A stretch of DNA of 64,000 nt, from positions 1 through 64,000 of the forward strand of contig JAJEKB010018820.1 in assembly GCA_022393335.1 (NCBI GenBank), in the 5' to 3' direction. This document shows positions 51,618 to 63,798 of this stretch, piece by piece. Each line of letters opens with the position of its first letter. The stretch's first letter is position 1. The position numbers and the translations under genes are program-made. The stretch is from Macrotrachela quadricornifera (lineage: Eukaryota > Rotifera > Eurotatoria > Philodinida > Philodinidae). The notes below the pieces were generated by a model. That model was not told where the DNA came from. It saw only the letters and a program-made list of their open reading frames with translations, and did no database searches.

Positions 51618-54600
51618 ATGCCCGTTTTTCATACAAAAACAATTGAAAGTATTCTAGAACCAGTAGCACAGCAGGTAATTTACTTATATATAACAAACAT
51701 CTAATTATGATAGAGATCTGATAGTTAATTAATATCATTTTTCTTTTCCTTTTTTTAGGTTTCACGTCTAATTATTTTACATGAAGATTCAGTAGATGAT
51801 AGTAATCTTATGCCAGATCTTTCAAAACCTGTTCAAGTTGTTAAATCAGCTGTTGATAATCTTGTTAAAGTTGGACATGAAACATGTTCAACAAGTACAG
51901 ATGATATATTACGTGCCGATATGCCACAAGCATTAGAACGTGTTAATCAAGCATCCACATTATTAATTGATGCTGCTCATATACTTAAGTATGAATCATC
52001 TTCATTAAAAGGACGACAAATGTTAATTGAAGGAGCACGATGTAAATAATATAATACCTTTTTTTTTTTTATTAAAAAAAACGAAGAAAAAATTAATTTA
52101 ATTTTTTTTTTTTTTAATATTATATAGGTATTTTACAGGGTATATCAGCTCTTCTTTTGACATTTGATGAATCAGAAGTACGGAAGATTGTTACCATATG
52201 TCAGCATGTTCTTAATCATTTATCATACGTAGAAATGATAGAAACGATGGAACAAATTGTTGATTTTGTAAAAGTAAATATGATTGTTTGTTGTTTTTTA
52301 TTTATTTATTTATTTATAAAATGAATTTTAAATTAATAAAATATCAAAATGAATTTTTTTTAAGTCTTAAAAAAAAACATTAGTAAGTGCTAAAATAATT
52401 GATTGTTATTAATTTTTTAATAAGAATTATTTTGTGATTTTTATCAATTAATAAAAAAATAATAATTTAATTTAGAATTTAACACCAATATTAACACGAA
52501 TGAGTAAAGAAGTTGATTTACGTATAAAAGAATTAACACATATTATTCATCGACAATTATTAAGTCGATCACTTGAACAAGTTAAAACATTAACACCATT
52601 ATTAATTTCAAGTATTAATGTTTATGTAACATCAAAACATACAGGTGAAAAAAAAACAAAGAATTTTTTTTTTTATTTTTTATATTAAATTTTTTTTAGG
52701 TGGACATTCAATTGTTGAATCAATTGAAAATCGTGATTATGTTGTGAATAAAATGAATGATGAACTCGGTGAAATAATTCGAATACTTCAATTAATAACA
52801 ATTGATGATGTTTTATTAAATGAATTTGATGAAGATGAACAACATAATTTAAAAAAACTTCTTGTAAAATATCAAATAAAATCGTTTTTATTTAATTAAT
52901 AATTTTTTTTTCATGGTATAGAAAACTCTTGGTAATCGGTTATTTCAAGCCAAAAATTGGTTATCAAATAATCAAGCATTAGAAGGTACATTAGCTGAAC
53001 GATCTTTACGAATGATTCTTGATGATTTACGTACACATATTACTGAACATTGTCTTGATGAAAAACAAGCAGATATGTTAATGCAAAAAGTTGATGCAAT
53101 TTCACAAATGATGAATCGTTTATTACAATTAAGATCACAATCAAAAGTAATACAAAAGTTTCTTGATCTTATGAATTAAAATATAATGAATCGCTTAGAA
53201 TAAATGTTCGACTTTCTTATTTCATTACTTCATCATTTAAAACATTTTATTGAAAAAAACAAAATATACTACAAGATGTAGTGTACTAAGCTTTACAATT
53301 TAACTAAAAATCATTTATTTTATAGTTACATTTTTTGTTTTCAAAGAAATCAAAATAAAATGTATTAAATGATGAAAAAATAAATTTTAAAAGTTGGATA
53401 TTTATTCTGAACCACTCGTTATTGTATATTTTATTTTTTTTTAAATAGGGTGATACTAATGAAGCGATTACCCTTTCGCGTAATATATCTCATCAACTTG
53501 ATGATCTTTATCGATCATTAGAACATGCAATTAATTTATTAAGATATACATCAGATTATCAACGACCAGCAACAACTGTTAATGGAAAAGTTGATCAAGC
53601 ACAACGATGGCTTTCTCAACCGGATTTAGATCTATTTGGATTTGGTATTAATCCTTATTCACTCACCTATAGAATTATCACTTGCTGATCATTTAGAACC
53701 CATAAGAATTTCAGATTGATAAAACAGAAATAATATAAAATATTATTATTGTTTTATTATGGAACTATATTGCTACTAAAGAAGACTTATCTGCAATACG
53801 AATAAATAGAACGACAATTCATTTCGACGATATAGGAATCATATTTATTTAGTCTTTGGCATTTTCTTATCATTTTTTATTTTCATAACATTTGAGATCA
53901 TGCGTCAGTTATTCGGCAGTCATAGGTACTTTGAGCCCTATTTCAGAGCATCACCAGCTGAATGCTATTGACTGATATTGTCAACATATTCTATTATATG
54001 TCCCTAACCTATATCTCACAAAACAATATTCGACCTAATATTATAAATGCAATACATTAAAATATATTGTGCTGGAATCTGGATGGATCCCAAGTGGGTA
54101 GTAAGCATTCATGTGTACTTTGAGCACTTCAGTCATTTAAACAATTATTCGATTTGACTGGCTGATGTTATTAGCATATTCCACCAACTATTCTGAGGTG
54201 TACTCAAAGCGGTATAGCTTGATCTAATGTTATATATATATACAGTGCATCGAAATAAAGCTGGCTGCAATTCTTGATGATTAGGTACAGGTTAAGAGTA
54301 CGGTTTTTAGACATAAAAAAGATCAATTTTTAGTAATGGGAGAATTTAAATGAATCTATTTTTTTTATTTAAATTTAGGTGAATTTGCTATTCGAAGTCT
54401 TATTAAAATAGCTCGTCAATTAGTTACTGTTTGTGATTTATCTTATCGTCGTGAACTGCTTCAATGTAGTCTTACTATTGATAATTTATTATCAAAATAT
54501 AAAGAACTATTACGATTACGACTTGTAAATTTTCTATTTGTTTACTTTTATTTTTCATAAAAATCTCTTACTTTTTCTTTTCTTTTTAAAAAGCCTATTA

Positions 54601-57600
54601 ATGGACCAGAATGTGTTATGATAAGTCGTTCTTTATCTTCACATATCTATCAATTACAATATCGTCTTCAAGAAGCAATTATTTATCAAGTATCAAATGA
54701 TTTTATGGATATAACATCAACGATAAAAATATTAAGAGAGGCGGCACTTCAACCATCAAGTATCTATAAAAAAAAAATATATGGCGAAATAGAATTTAGA
54801 AAAAATCTAAATCTATTTTTATTTTAGATGAACCAAATCGACAAGAATTATTTCAAACAGCTATACAAGAATTTATAAATCATTCATCAACATTAACTCA
54901 AACAGCACGTTTAGCTGCAAATGGAACATCATGTCGATCAAAATCGATTATTGAAACAATTAATATAATAGCATCACAAGTTTGTTTTATTTTTAAAAGT
55001 CTTTAGAAAAAAAAAATTAAAATTTTTTTCTTTTGTTTTTATCAGATAAATGATTTAACACCACAAATTATTTATGCAGCTCGTATTGTTTTTGGTGATC
55101 CAAATAAATCATCAACAACTCAAGAACATTTTGATTTACTTCGTGATCAATGGTTATCACAAATAGAATATCTTCGACGTCAAGTTGATGAAGCTATTCC
55201 ATCTGATGAATTTGTTAAAGCTTGTGGTTTGTTTTATTTTCTTTCATGTTTTAAATTTAATTTAAATAAAAAAATTTTGTTTTTAGAAGAAGCAATTATT
55301 CATGATACACAACAAACAGAAAAAGCTATTGCAGATTTAAATTCTTCAATTATTGTTGATAGTACATCGAATATAATTCGACGTGCTAATCGTGTTTTAC
55401 TTGTAATATATCAAGAAATTGAAAATTCCGAAGATTTAAATTTTACAACACAACTTAAACAAGTATCTGATACGCTTAAAGAAAGTAAAATAGAAAGATT
55501 TAAATTTATTTTCAATTAAATTAATATAAAAAAAATTTTTATTATTATTTTTTTCAAGCTTTTCCACCAATGATTGCTGCAGCTAAACAATTAGCTTTAA
55601 ATCCAAATAACAAAACAATACATTCAAAATGGCAACAAACAAATAATGAAGTAAATTTTATCGAAATTTTTTAATAAAAATATTTGTTTTTATTTAATTA
55701 TAGTTAATTGATGTTGTTGGAAATGTACGAGAAATTCTTCAACCTCCAACATCAAATCTTATTAATGGAATATCAAATATTTCATTTAATCGTAATAGTC
55801 GTAGTTGTATGTTTAATATTTTTTTTTCTTTGGTAAAAAAATGTATAAGTTATAGCATCGAAATCTCCACCTCCTCGACCACCATTACCATCTGATGAAG
55901 AATTATTAGCATCTGCTGCTCCACCACGGCCACCATTACCATCTTTACAACCAACAGATGAAGAAATTTATGATAAAGATTTACCAATACCGCAATCAAA
56001 TCAACCAATTTTAGTTCGTATTCATCCAAAAACCAAATTAATGAATTAATCTGAATATTTTTAGATGGCTGCACATGATTTACATATGAATATAAAGCAA
56101 TACTCTAGTCATGATAACGAACTTATTGCATTAGCAAAAAAAATGGCACATTTTGTTGCACAATTAAGTCTTTTAATTCGGTAGAATATTTTATAATTTT
56201 CTATTATTATTTTTGCTTTTTATTCTTCTATTATTAGTGGTGAAACAGGAACAAAACGTGATTTAATTTCAATATCACGAGAACTTGCTGATATGTCTGA
56301 ATATATAACATATTTAGCTAAACAATTAGCAAGTGAATGTACCGATCGACGAATGAGAATAGTTTGTCATATTAATAATTAATTAAAAGAAAAAAAAAAC
56401 AGAAATTAAATAACTTTTTATTTCTCTTATTTTAGAATTTACTTCAAGTTAGTGAACGTATACCAACAATTGGTACACAACTTAAAATTTTATCAACAGT
56501 AAAAGCAACTATGTTTGGAACATATGGTAAAATAATTTAAATATAAAATTATGATTTTTTTATTTTTATTTTGTATATATGTATATATAGATTTTCTACC
56601 ACTTAGTTTAAGTAAAAATGAACGAGCAATGATTAGTAAGAGATAGGAAGAGATAAAGAAAAAAAGAGCAAGCATGAATATTCTTTTTTTTGCTTCTTAA
56701 CCTGCTTAAGAATAATCATCTTAATATTTTCTAATAGGATAGTTTTGATAGAAAGAAAATAATGCGTATGTTATTATCCCACCTGTGGTAGTGTTTTGAA
56801 TAAAGAAATTTTTTATATAACGGATGATGCAAAAGTTTTTGCAAAACAAAAATGTTGTACCGTCTTCCGACGGCTAAAACATTTTTCCGAAGAGTTCAAA
56901 GTACCTATTTGGAATCTACATTGAAAGAACTTTTTACCTTTGCGGGTCAAAATAATTCTATAGTGTCTCTTCTTTAGATACCAAACATATCTTCGAACAG
57001 CACTAAAATTTGATCTAGAAAGAAAAAGTGGCTTCGAATCATCATCGAAAAAACTATCAATCTCTCACTATTTTAAGCGTTTCTTCTACCTATTTTTGTA
57101 GAGCATTAAATGGCGAATCTAATGAAAAAAAAGAGCACCAAAATGTAATTGAATACATTGGAGAAAATGGAAAAATATTGAGGCATCAGTTCCTTCGATG
57201 GCACTTGTTTCGAGCTGATTTTACAGACTAAATTTTAGTGTCCTTCGAAAATGTGTTTTGCATACAAAGGAGAGACACTGTAGAACTATTTCGACCACGG
57301 AGGTAAAATATTTTTTTATTAAATATTAGCTTGGCTATATGACACTAGTGAAATATGAAGTTATTTTTAATAAGAATTTTTCCAAATACGTAAAAATAAC
57401 ATATTTTTAAATCGATGAAAATATTTTTTTTTGACGTCAATCTTGTTTTTACTACGTCAAAATATCATTCTTTAATAATGCATTCTATGCATTAAAAATA
57501 ATGTTTTTTATATATTTTTTTGTATTGATATTTGAAAAGATTGTAAATATTAATAAATTAATTCATTTCCTCTGTTTCTTATTTATAATTTGAATAGAAA

Positions 57601-58038
57601 CCTTAGTATCTACTTTTTTCATTACTAAAAATAATCAAGTTTATTGAGCATGAAAGAAAAAAATAAAAGCATGATTATTGAAAATAAGTATGTGAAGAGC
57701 AATCGATTATTTTAAGCGGAAAAAAAATTAATTTCTATAGACAGGAAGTGTATGGATAAAGTTCTTTTCGTTTTACATGCATGATGCAATTTTAGCTTGA
57801 AATATTTATATTAATTAGACTGTATATTAATCTTCTTATGTAAAAAAAAGAAAATTTTCTTTTGTTTTACTTTTAAGGCTCAGAAGAAGATGCAGAAGCA
57901 ACAGAAATGCTTATTGGCAATGCACAAAATTTAATGCAATCTGTTAAAGAAACAGTAAAAGCAGCAGAAGTTGCATCAGATAAAATTCATCTCATGGAAA
58001 ATGGTATTCGTCTACGATGGACAAGACGAATTCGTTAG
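51618..58038 (+). CDS. VCL: Vinculin, 19 exons
   Basis: Exons 51618-51674, 51759-52041, 52128-52273, 52476-52644, 52700-52863, 52922-53146, 53449-53644, 54379-54524, 54594-54759, 54828-54979, 55046-55226, 55287-55484, 55559-55650, 55704-55806, 55856-56013, 56065-56180, 56238-56361, 56436-56526, 57878-58038 give 975 residues in frame (human vinculin 1066). The start [19 protein letters not shown] is almost the animal consensus. Then come the head ([24 protein letters not shown]), middle repeats ([15 protein letters not shown], RRANRVLLV), a proline-rich hinge at 760-812 ([12 protein letters not shown]), and the actin/lipid-binding tail ([51 protein letters not shown]). Vinculin links talin or alpha-catenin to actin at adhesions. 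The very C terminus is shorter than RWVRKTPWYQ of vertebrates. No meta-vinculin insert. Its stop is only 156 bp before the next ATG. Confidence 0.95.
53645..54378 (+). other. Vinculin intron with repeat-like content
   Basis: A 734-bp phase-1 intron, about ten times the usual size for this gene. It holds two diverged, similar segments (TACTTTGAGC at about 53928 and 54117; CTGATRTTRTYARCATATTC at about 53970 and 54161). It also has a TACAGTGCATCGAAATAAAG stretch at 54241 that resembles a Tc1-type end. Confidence 0.5.
56527..57877 (+). other. Last and longest intron of vinculin
   Basis: A 1.35 kb phase-1 intron joining TAT-G to GC-TCA, which preserves the vinculin tail reading ([12 protein letters not shown]). 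It contains a hairpin element at 56937-57303 and, upstream of it, GGATGATGCAAAAGTTTTTG at about 56821, which may be another repeat fragment. Confidence 0.7.
56937..57303. mobile_element. Hairpin element (MITE) in the vinculin intron, TA-flanked
   Basis: The arms 56937-57018 and 57225-57303 are inverted repeats. The left starts CCTTTGCGGGTCAAAATAA; the right, on the other strand, starts CCTCCGTGGTCGAAATAG. Both continue into GTTCTACAGTGTCTC-type and CACTAAAATTTA motifs. TA occurs on each side (56935-56936 and 57304-57305). The 200-bp centre has a 67-codon frame without known similarity. Non-autonomous. Confidence 0.8.
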
Positions 58039-58194
58039 AAGAAAAAGAAAAAAGCTTATGTCTTTTCTAAATTTTTCTATAAAAAAAAATTTTTTTTGTA
58101 TTATGTAAAAATAGTATTATTAATTTATTCAATTTTTCTTTTTTTTATAAATTTCTTTTATCCTAATTTTCTTTTTATATAAAGAAAAATAATA

Positions 58195-61100
58195 ATGTGG
58201 ATTTGTCGCTTGCTTCATATATCACTTTCATCAGCTAAATTCGCTGCTGTATCTGTTGAAAAGGTAATCAGTTGGGTTAAATATAGATGTTTAAAGTATA
58301 TATTAAATATTTTCTATAGACTAAATTACAATCATTTGTTGCTAATCTTGTATCATCTGGAAAATTCTCTCGTATATCTGATGTGATTCCTTATGAAGAA
58401 ACTTCATTATTTGATTTTTCATCTTATTTTCAACATTTTTCATCAATTACAAAAGAACTTTCATCATCTATGTCATTTGGACAAACATTATTAGTAGCTG
58501 ATGCTATACCGACAACCATGAAGTTACTTGATGGGTGAGTAGATTATTTGATAAAATGTCTGTCAACGCTGTAAGTGCATTTGACTTGTCTATCTTTTGC
58601 TTTTTCTTATTTTCGTCTTCTTTTTCTTTACTTTGTGTTTGCGTCTTTTTTTTTCTTTGTGATAACCCACAATCGTGACAATGGGATGGTGGTGATAATG
58701 GTGATGATGTTGGTTTCGGCGTGTAGATTATTTTAGATAAAAGAAAAAGAAAAACTTTTCACCTAGCAACAACGTGTATATAGACAAAGCAACATTAAAC
58801 AAGTGAGTGTATCACCTTGAAATATTATTTAAATCATAGTCAGACATACAATATTTTTATACGCTATTTGTGTTATTTTGAGCTTCATAATTAGATTGCA
58901 TTAGTTAGTCGTCTCTGTAAACCAGGAACATGCTGTCAGTTGTGTTGTGAAACATACCAATTTTCTTCGCCGTTCTCTTTTTTTTTTCTTCTCTTTCGTC
59001 TTTTACTTATATTTCTTGTAAACATTCTCACATATATGTATTCATTTGAACATACCCTAATAACATTCTATCTTTCTTACTAAAAGCAACAACATATATT
59101 TAGAAAGATATGTACTATCTTAAGCACGTCTTCATACATTTTTTTTTCATCGTTATGTATTGCACTTAAGATTTTATATATAAAGAGGCGTGGCTATATT
59201 ATATACGATTCACAATTTTAAAGCATAGATCGAATACATTTTCTTTTTTTTTGTTGGAGATTTATATAATTGAGTACGTAAGTAGAAAAAAATTATTTTT
59301 TGGCAATTACATAAAAAAAAGAGTATGAATTTTTTTTTCTTTTTCTTCATTTTCTTTTGCCTTTTTAATGTTATTAACACGTCATTGAACGCTTTCTATT
59401 TATGTTCAAGTTGATAGGTTGTTAAGTGCGCTTTTTTTTTTCTTATCCTATCTAAAGTTGACCTTCATACCAGATGCTATCATAAACTTTCTCTAGGTTT
59501 CATAGTTAATAAAAAAAAATCACAACTTTTATTATTATTATAACCAATACAATAGTGAGTACTTTTGCTTTCGTTGTTAGGACCAATTCTATAGTTGGAT
59601 CCTTGCTATCATAAATAAGAAAAAAAAACCATAGAGAATCGTTTCTTGATAAACGAGAGAATTCTTTGCTTTACACAAGTTTTATTTCTTTTTTTTTTTG
59701 GCTCGTCTCGTATGTAAGTGCCGTTATTCGCAACGGACCGACGAAGAAGACAGCAGAAAAAAAAAAGAACGAGAAAAGAAAAGAAAATAGAAGAATAAAA
59801 AGAGTGTGATGTAAGAAATAAATTTGGTTTCTTTATTATTGTACAACTGTCGTCGTCCTTGCCGCCGTCTACACTACATACATATAATTTTTCTCCTTCT
59901 CTTCTGGCACGTCGTTATCCACACCACAAAAAAGAAAGAGGCGAATAATATGATATGAAAGAACTTTTTTTCTGTTGACTTCTACTATTATATTGATCCA
60001 TTGAGTAATAGTAGATAAGCTTTTTTTGCCTTGTTTATTCCAATAATCAGAGATGCATATCTCTCTTGGGCCTATACATCTATAGTCTTTTCTTATCTTC
60101 ACCTTCGTACTGGCTACTGTTAATAATCATCGAAATCGATTTTGATGGATTAGATGATGAATGGATTCTATATATCACATGTAAAAAGAAAACGAAGAAT
60201 AATATGAAAATGTACACTCACATAGTCTTCTTTTTTTTTTCTTTTATAATAGTGAAGAAACAAGGTTAGCATAGGCAAGTATATGGCGAGGCCAATTCTT
60301 TCTCTTCTTTTGTTCTTGTCGTTGCACGAACCAATAGAAATAAGATGCATCTGTTGCAAGCGAGCATACTATATTCTTTTTTTTTTGTTGCGTTATATTC
60401 TTGTTCATTACTTTTCAATAAGTTATTATAAAAAAAAATTCTTTATAATTGAAAGAGAAAAAAAACCTTAGAAACTGCATTTGCAAATTTTCTTTTTGAA
60501 AAAAGTTTTAAATATTTTTCGTTGTTTTTTTATTCTCTAGTTTAACTATTTGAAATACAAGAAATAAATTCAATGTCTACAGATCCCGCAGCTCGTCGGC
60601 TTCATCCGGGTGATGGAACTGAAGATTCTACTCAACGTGGTTGTACATCATGGTTACTTATATCATGTGTTGTACTTACATTAACAACTGCATTTGTATT
60701 TGGTTGGGGCTTAGGAGCACCAAATATGTACAATCATTATACAGAACCATTTTTAAAACGACAAGATCCATGTGTTGTTGATCAAGCTGCTCGATCAGAT
60801 ATAAATAGAACAACATTAGCTCCTACGATTGCAAACGAAGTAGATACGATGGATAAATCTGTCAAAACGGATGATGATGGTGTTGCTATTGTAAATGAGT
60901 CTCCAGCTACATCAAAACCAGAGCAGGAGGAACCATTCGATTTTGTTCTAGAATTAATAAAAGGTATTCCACAAACAGTGTTTCTTATTGGAGCATTTAT
61001 TGGAGCAGTTACTGGCCCATTTTGGGTTAGCTTATTTGATCGTAAAAGAACAGTTTTTGCTAATTATATATTTTGTTTTGCTTCATCACTTTGTGTTCTA

Positions 61101-62365
61101 TTGGCTTATTATATGGGACAACCCTGGTTATTCTATTTAAGTCGTCTTTTACTTGGCTATCAAGGTAAATAATGAACTATCAAAAGAAAAGAATTAAATT
61201 GAAATTAATTCTTTTTAGGTGGTATGGCATGTGTTGTTGTACCTCCATTTATTGCTGAAATTTCTTCACAACGTGTTCGTGGAGCAGCAGGTGCTGGATT
61301 TCAACTTGCATTAACAATTGGTATACTTATTGCACAAGTTGTCGGTTTACCATTGATTGCTGGATCATGTCGAAGTTGGGGTTGGGGTTTATCCATTGTC
61401 TTTTTATTACCATTAATTGGTCTTGGTATTCTATTTTTTTTACCAAATTCACCAACACAAATGATTGCAAAATATAATAATGAAGAACAAGCAATAAGAG
61501 ATTTAAAACAATTACGTGGAACAAATAATATTCAAGCTGATCTTGAAATGATTCGAGAACAAACAAGTCAAACAAGTGGAGGTAAAAGTGATTCATTAAC
61601 AATACCGCAAGTAATAAATAAAAAAATTAATAAATGATTTATAAATAAATAAATTTATTACATTTTTTTATTAGGTACTTAAATCAAGTCGTTATCGTAT
61701 GCCAATGTTAACAACTGTTATTCTTCAATTATCACAAGCATTATCTGGTATTAATGCTGTATTTTTTTATTCATCAAAAATGTTTAAAAAAGCTGGTATT
61801 CCACCGCATCTTATTCCCTATGCTAATATTGGTACAGGTGTTATAAATGTACTTGCAACAATTGCAGCAGTATCTTTAATTGAAAAGACTGGTCGTAAAC
61901 GATTAATTGTTTATCCAATGGCTGCTATGGTTCTCGTATTTGCTGCACTCACTATACTTGTTCAATTAAATGAAAAACGAAATAGTGCAACATTAGGTCT
62001 TATAACAGTTGTATTTATTTTACTATTTATTATTTGTTTTGCTGTTGGTCTTGGCCCAATTCCATTTTTATATGGTAGTGAAGTTTGTCGACCAGAAGCT
62101 CGAGATAGTGTTCAATCATTGGGTTTAGTTGCCAATTATTTAGGAAATATTCTTCTTTCATTATTTTTTCCTGCACTTAATTCAATTCTTGGGGGTTATG
62201 TATTTTTAATATTTCTTGTACTCGTTCTTATAAATCTTATTTTTCTTTGGTTTAAAATGCCCGAAACAAAAAATACATCAATTGAAGAAATTGAACGATT
62301 TTGGAATATAACTCCAATACCAAAAGAAGCTCTTTTACAAAAAACATCAACCAATGCATAATAGA

Positions 62366-62396
<31 letters not shown>

Positions 62397-63798
62397 CAAA
62401 ATGATTTTTAATAAAGAACAATGTTTCTCTTCGTTAACTAGAATAGTTTTTATTAGTCTTATGTTTGTGTGTATAAGTTTTCTTTCTCTTTTTTCATCAT
62501 TTTGTTTTTTTCTTTCCGAACGATATCAAGATGAAAATATTAATACAGTAACACATAGAACAGTGCGTTTTTCTGTATATGATTACATCTTTTTTTTTTC
62601 TTGATCCCTATTTTATTTTAAATGTTATTTGTATTTTTTTCTTTCTCTTTTCGTCTTATTTTTTTTTCCTTTTTAAGTGTCATATCTCGAAAACAAAATA
62701 TATATAAACTAAACTAACGCTTCTTTCTTCTGATTTTTTCTAAAAACACAAATCGAAAACAAAAATATAATATATTTTATTTAGTTGTAATATATCATCA
62801 AATGGAACTGTTGTTATTGCACGAGAACAAACAGAAGGGCAAGGTAGTTAAAAATGAATTAGAGAGAAAGAGAAAATCGTATTTATTTATCTTAATTTGT
62901 TTATAGGACGTGGAAATAATCAATGGACTTCACCCCTGGGTTGTGCTTTGTTTACTATTCATTTTGACATCAATCTACAATCTTTATTAGGACAACGTTT
63001 ATCTCTATTACAACTTTTGGCTAGTGTTGCTGTTTTGCAAGCTATAGAAAAAACATCAGAATATAAAGTATGACATTCAAAGAATTTAATGAATTCTTTT
63101 AGAAGAATGTATCGACATATTATATATATAATTTTCATTGGTTTTAGTCGTTAAATATTCAAATAAAATGGCCTAATGATATATTTATTGGAAATGATTT
63201 TACTAAATTAGGTGGTATTTTAGCAACATCATCAATTATTGGTAATAATGCATCAATTAATCTTGGTTAATATTATAATATTTATTTAAAAAAATAATTA
63301 TATCAATCAATTTTGTTTTTCTTTAGGTATTGGTGTTAATATATCAAATTCTCAACCAACTGTATGTTTGAATGATGTTATCGATCAACAAAAATCAACA
63401 TCAAATTTAAGTCCTTTTACTATTGAAGAATTTATTGGTCGAACAGTTGGTTATTTTCAACAATGGATATCACAATTATCTCAATCAAATATATTACAAG
63501 CTACTATTGCTATAAATAAATTCTATCAATATTATGAATCTCATTGGATGCATCAGTAAGTGATAATTGAAGATATATCTGGTATTTATTTTCTTTTATT
63601 CATAAATTATTTTCTATTATTTATAGAAACAAAGAAGTTTTTGTTGATAAATGGCAAGAAAAAGTAATTATTATTGGTATTGATGAATATGGATTTTTAA
63701 AAGTTCGAAAATTATCTAATGGTGAAATTGTAACATTACATACGGATGCGCACAGTTTTGATGTACGTCAAAGTATCATTCGTGAAAAAGCTATATGA
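58195..63798 (+). CDS. HLCS: Holocarboxylase synthetase (biotin-protein ligase), 7 exons
   Basis: Exons 58195-58263, 58320-58534, 62785-62843, 62907-63067, 63148-63265, 63327-63555, 63627-63798 join in frame to 340 residues. The enzyme activates biotin with ATP and attaches it to a lysine of carboxylases. Landmarks: ADAIPTTMKLLDG (before the catalytic domain core), VVIAREQTEGQGRGNNQW with the GxGRG biotinyl-AMP loop (113-117), SPLGCALFT, KWPNDIFIG (175-182), KLGGILATS, GIGVNISNSQPT, and the C-terminal barrel ending in DAHSFDVRQSII. The human protein is 726 residues with a long N-terminal region, missing here. The first exon begins only 156 bp after the vinculin stop, leaving no room for it unless exons lie within or beyond vinculin. 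The second intron is 4.25 kb and contains a whole sugar transporter gene; phases on both sides match (GG + T), so the split is real. Confidence 0.92.
58535..60572 (+). other. First part of the large HLCS intron, upstream of the nested gene
   Basis: About 2 kb rich in T-runs and pyrimidine tracts, presumably holding the promoter and leader of the nested transporter gene. A TATA-like stretch occurs near 59174-59184. Short frames here (for example 59869-60102) are unsupported. Confidence 0.5.
60573..62361 (+). CDS. GLUT-type facilitative sugar transporter (MFS/SLC2), nested in the HLCS intron
   Basis: Exons 60573-61164, 61219-61610 and 61675-62361 give 556 residues. Twelve hydrophobic segments are readable. 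SLC2 landmarks: a first helix with FVFGWGLGAPNMYN, a long outer loop (about 53-125) with sequons at N78 and N108, DRKRTV in the first cytoplasmic loop, RLLLGYQGGMACVVVP in place of RxxxGxxxG, a second set with LSQALSGINAVFFYSS and EKTGRKRLI, GLGPIPFLYGSEVCRPEARD, and PETKNTSIEEIERFW at the C terminus. It would move hexoses across the plasma membrane down their gradient. In GLUT1 two adjacent Gln in QQLSGIN bind the sugar; here the second is Ala350, so selectivity may differ. It has its own start and stop and lies on the same strand as its host gene. Confidence 0.92.
62362..62784 (+). other. 3' side of the nested gene and end of the HLCS intron
   Basis: Holds the transporter's 3' UTR with a pentanucleotide AAAAC run at about 62369-62400 and T-rich tracts, then the HLCS acceptor at 62783-62784. 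No other gene seen. Confidence 0.6.
62367..62400 (+). repeat. (AAAAC)n microsatellite
   Basis: About six tandem AAAAC units directly after the transporter stop codon. Confidence 0.9.

Noticed and set aside
57028..57231. 67-codon frame inside the vinculin-intron hairpin element
   Set aside because: No transposase motif and it lies wholly between the inverted arms of a non-autonomous element.
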